From JAOUEA01 sp031364965 (GTDB taxonomy: Bacteria > Actinomycetota > UBA4738 > HRBIN12): 9,237 bases of DNA. Both the position numbers and the translations under genes were made by a program. Under the pieces are notes generated by a model. It saw nothing but the letters and a program-made list of their open reading frames with translations, ran no database searches and was not told where the DNA came from. The DNA is taken from the NCBI GenBank assembly GCA_031364965.1, contig JANLXF010000155.1, positions 1 through 9,237 of the forward strand, written 5' to 3'. This document shows, one piece after another, positions 7,952 to 9,237 of this stretch; the stretch's first letter is position 1, and each line of letters starts with the position of its first letter.

Positions 7952-8038
7952 GTGACGGCTGGGCCGCGCCTGTGCGGCCGTGTGCGGCCGTGGCGCTGCC
8001 CGTGCCTCCCACCGCCCCCGGGACCGAAGGGGTGAACG
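7952..8038 (+). promoter_or_regulatory. Leader between FMN aptamer and ribD; candidate expression platform
   Basis: These 87 nt contain no gene I can support. They hold a perfect 6-bp hairpin (GGCCGC 7962-7967 with GCGGCC 7974-7979), a tandem repeat of TGTGCGGCCG (7971-7980 and 7981-7990), and a possible hairpin in which CACC-CC (8010-8016) covers GGGGTG (8029-8034), including the ribD Shine-Dalgarno. There is no T-run, so control of translation looks more likely than intrinsic termination. The pairing scheme is inferred by eye, with no energy calculation. Confidence 0.45.
8027..8032 (+). promoter_or_regulatory. Ribosome binding site of ribD
   Basis: AAGGGG lies 6 nt before the GTG at 8039, good spacing for initiation there. 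It supports GTG 8039 over the internal ATG at 8057. It can pair with the upstream CACCGCC (8010-8016) and so may be the target of riboswitch control. Confidence 0.6.
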
Positions 8039-9142
8039 GTGGAGCACGAAGCGCACATGCGGCACGCCCTCGAGATCGCGATCCGGGGCTGGGGTCGTGT
8101 GTCTCCGAATCCGCTGGTGGGCGCCGTCGTGCTCAGCGACGGTCTCGTCGTGGGCGAGGGCTGGCACGAAGGACCCGGCACGCAGCACGCCGAGGTCATG
8201 GCACTAGCTGCGGCCGGCGATCGAGCGAATGGCTCAACCGTGTTCTGCACGCTCGAGCCCTGTGATCACACGGGCCGCACCGGCCCCTGCACCCGCGCGC
8301 TGATCCATGCGGGCGTCGCTCGCGTGGTGATCGGCGCCGGCGACCCCAATCCGGTCGTCGACGGCGCCGGGGTCGCGCGGCTCCGAGAGGCGGGCGTCGA
8401 GGTCGTCTCGGGTGTCCTCGAGGAGCGATCACATCGACTGAACGAAGCGTACGAGCGCCACGTCGCCACCGGGCGTCCGTTCGTCACGCTCAAGATGGCC
8501 GCAAGCCTGGACGGGAAGACGGCCGCGATCGACGGCACCTCGCGGTGGATCACGGGGGAGGCGGCGCGCGCCGATGTGCAGCGGCTCCGGGCGGGAGCCG
8601 ATGCGATCGTGGTGGGCGCCGGCACGGCACTGGCGGACGATCCCTCGCTGACGGTGCGCGACCCCGCGTGGACGCAGGCGCGTCCCCCGCTCAGGGTCGT
8701 GGTCGACACCGCCGGAAGGGTCACGGCCCAGACACGCCTGTTCGACGAGGCCGCCCCGACACTGGTGGCGACCACGGACCTCGCTCCCGCGGAACGGACG
8801 GACGCTTGGCTCCGTGCCGGTGCCGAGGTGCTGGTGCTCGACCGCGACGCCTCGGGCGGCGTGGCGCTCGGAGGGCTCCTCGACGCGCTCGGCAAACGCG
8901 ACGCGCAAGGCGTGCTCGTGGAGGGCGGGGCCACCCTGGCGTGGAGCCTCGTGCGCGACGGGCTCGTGGACAAGGTCGTGCAGTATGTGGCGCCGCTCAT
9001 CGTCGGGGGCGCCACCGCACGGGGTGTGGTCGGCGGAGAGGGGTTCGCCCCGATCTCCCGCGCGGTGGGGCTCGACATCGCGAGCGTGGACCGGGTCGGC
9101 GAGGACCTCAGGGTGGAGGCCTATGTTCACCGGGATCGTTGA
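8039..9142 (+). CDS. ribD: Bifunctional diaminohydroxyphosphoribosylaminopyrimidine deaminase / 5-amino-6-(5-phosphoribosylamino)uracil reductase
   Basis: RibD performs two consecutive steps of riboflavin synthesis: deamination of the pyrimidine intermediate, then NADPH-dependent reduction of its ribose chain. The N-terminal cytidine-deaminase-like domain (to about residue 145) has NPLVGAVV, then HAE with zinc ligand H50 and catalytic E52, then PCDHTGRTGPC with zinc ligands C75 and C84. These numbers equal those of E. coli RibD. The C-terminal reductase domain starts at TLKMAASLDGKTA, continues with SRWITG and IVVGAGTALADDPSLTVR, and includes VLVEGGATLA and a QYVAPLIVGG strand. The full length is 367 residues, normal. 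GTG 8039 is chosen because EAHMRHALEIA aligns with the family start and a Shine-Dalgarno precedes it. The gene lies behind the FMN riboswitch and overlaps ribE by 20 nt. Confidence 0.96.
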   Translation: MEHEAHMRHALEIAIRGWGRVSPNPLVGAVVLSDGLVVGEGWHEGPGTQHAEVMALAAAGDRANGSTVFCTLEPCDHTGRTGPCTRALIHAGVARVVIGAGDPNPVVDGAGVARLREAGVEVVSGVLEERSHRLNEAYERHVATGRPFVTLKMAASLDGKTAAIDGTSRWITGEAARADVQRLRAGADAIVVGAGTALADDPSLTVRDPAWTQARPPLRVVVDTAGRVTAQTRLFDEAAPTLVATTDLAPAERTDAWLRAGAEVLVLDRDASGGVALGGLLDALGKRDAQGVLVEGGATLAWSLVRDGLVDKVVQYVAPLIVGGATARGVVGGEGFAPISRAVGLDIASVDRVGEDLRVEAYVHRDR

Positions 9143-9237
9143 GGAACGCGGCGCCGTACGTGAAGTCGGCGCCCACCGGCTCGTGGTCGAGTGCGAGGTC
9201 GTGCCGGCCGACAGCCGGATCGGCGCGTCCGTCGCCG
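9123..9237 (+). CDS. ribE: Riboflavin synthase alpha subunit, N-terminal fragment
   Basis: The first 38 codons are present and the gene runs off the window. The opening MFTGIVEERG is the classic start of riboflavin synthase alpha, which makes riboflavin from two molecules of 6,7-dimethyl-8-ribityllumazine. The enzyme is two repeated lumazine-binding barrels; only the start of the first is visible. The ATG lies inside ribD, overlapping its last 20 nt, and GGAGG (9115-9119) precedes it with a short 3-nt spacer, so translation is probably coupled to ribD. The family is called RibE or RibC depending on the organism. The ribD-ribE order under an FMN riboswitch is typical. Confidence 0.93.
   Translation, partial: MFTGIVEERGAVREVGAHRLVVECEVVPADSRIGASVA

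Noticed and set aside
7924..8265. Small + strand frame starting inside the FMN riboswitch
   Set aside because: It begins within the aptamer P6 region and runs across the leader into ribD in another frame; its composition is low complexity with no recognisable domain.

Overview
The window is about 9.2 kb of very GC-rich DNA, nearly fully coding and entirely on the + strand. The gene order coaBC - metK - priA - def - fmt - rsmB - rpe - (response regulator) - ribD - ribE resembles the conserved dfp/metK/priA/fmt/fmu/rpe/ribG/ribC region of Actinomycetota such as Mycobacterium. The GC content, the frequent GTG starts, the helicase-dead PriA and the likely leaderless genes all point to Actinomycetota. 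The insertion of def and of a two-domain response regulator suggests a lineage outside the well-studied genera, perhaps an uncultured one. I cannot place it more finely from sequence alone.

Layout: 2-247 is the 3' end of coaBC (coenzyme A synthesis). 261-1451 is metK (S-adenosylmethionine synthesis). About 1468-3234 is an actinobacterial-type PriA-like protein whose conserved N-terminus has no ATG, GTG or TTG start codon. 3269-3856 is def and 3879-4832 is fmt, the pair that removes and adds the N-formyl group of initiator methionine. 4829-6118 is rsmB (16S rRNA m5C methyltransferase, a user of SAM), overlapping fmt by 4 nt. 6156-6818 is rpe (pentose phosphate pathway; it interconverts ribulose 5-phosphate, a riboflavin precursor). 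6818-7747 is a response regulator with a REC domain and a GGDDF-type GGDEF domain, overlapping rpe by 1 nt. 7823-7951 is an FMN riboswitch. 8039-9142 is ribD, and 9123 to the window edge is the start of ribE (riboflavin synthase alpha), overlapping ribD by 20 nt.

The genes read as linked modules: cofactor and SAM supply, translation initiation and rRNA modification, then pentose phosphate and riboflavin synthesis. At least three internal promoters are suggested by -10-like hexamers. Those before fmt and rpe lie 6-7 nt from the start codon, which implies leaderless mRNAs. The third lies just before the FMN riboswitch.

Most of the window is ordinary housekeeping, and I found no defence system, mobile element, CRISPR array, tRNA or rRNA. 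The points most worth a second look are the missing priA start codon, the GGDDF response regulator coupled to rpe, the leaderless promoters, and a possible translation-controlling expression platform between the FMN aptamer and ribD.
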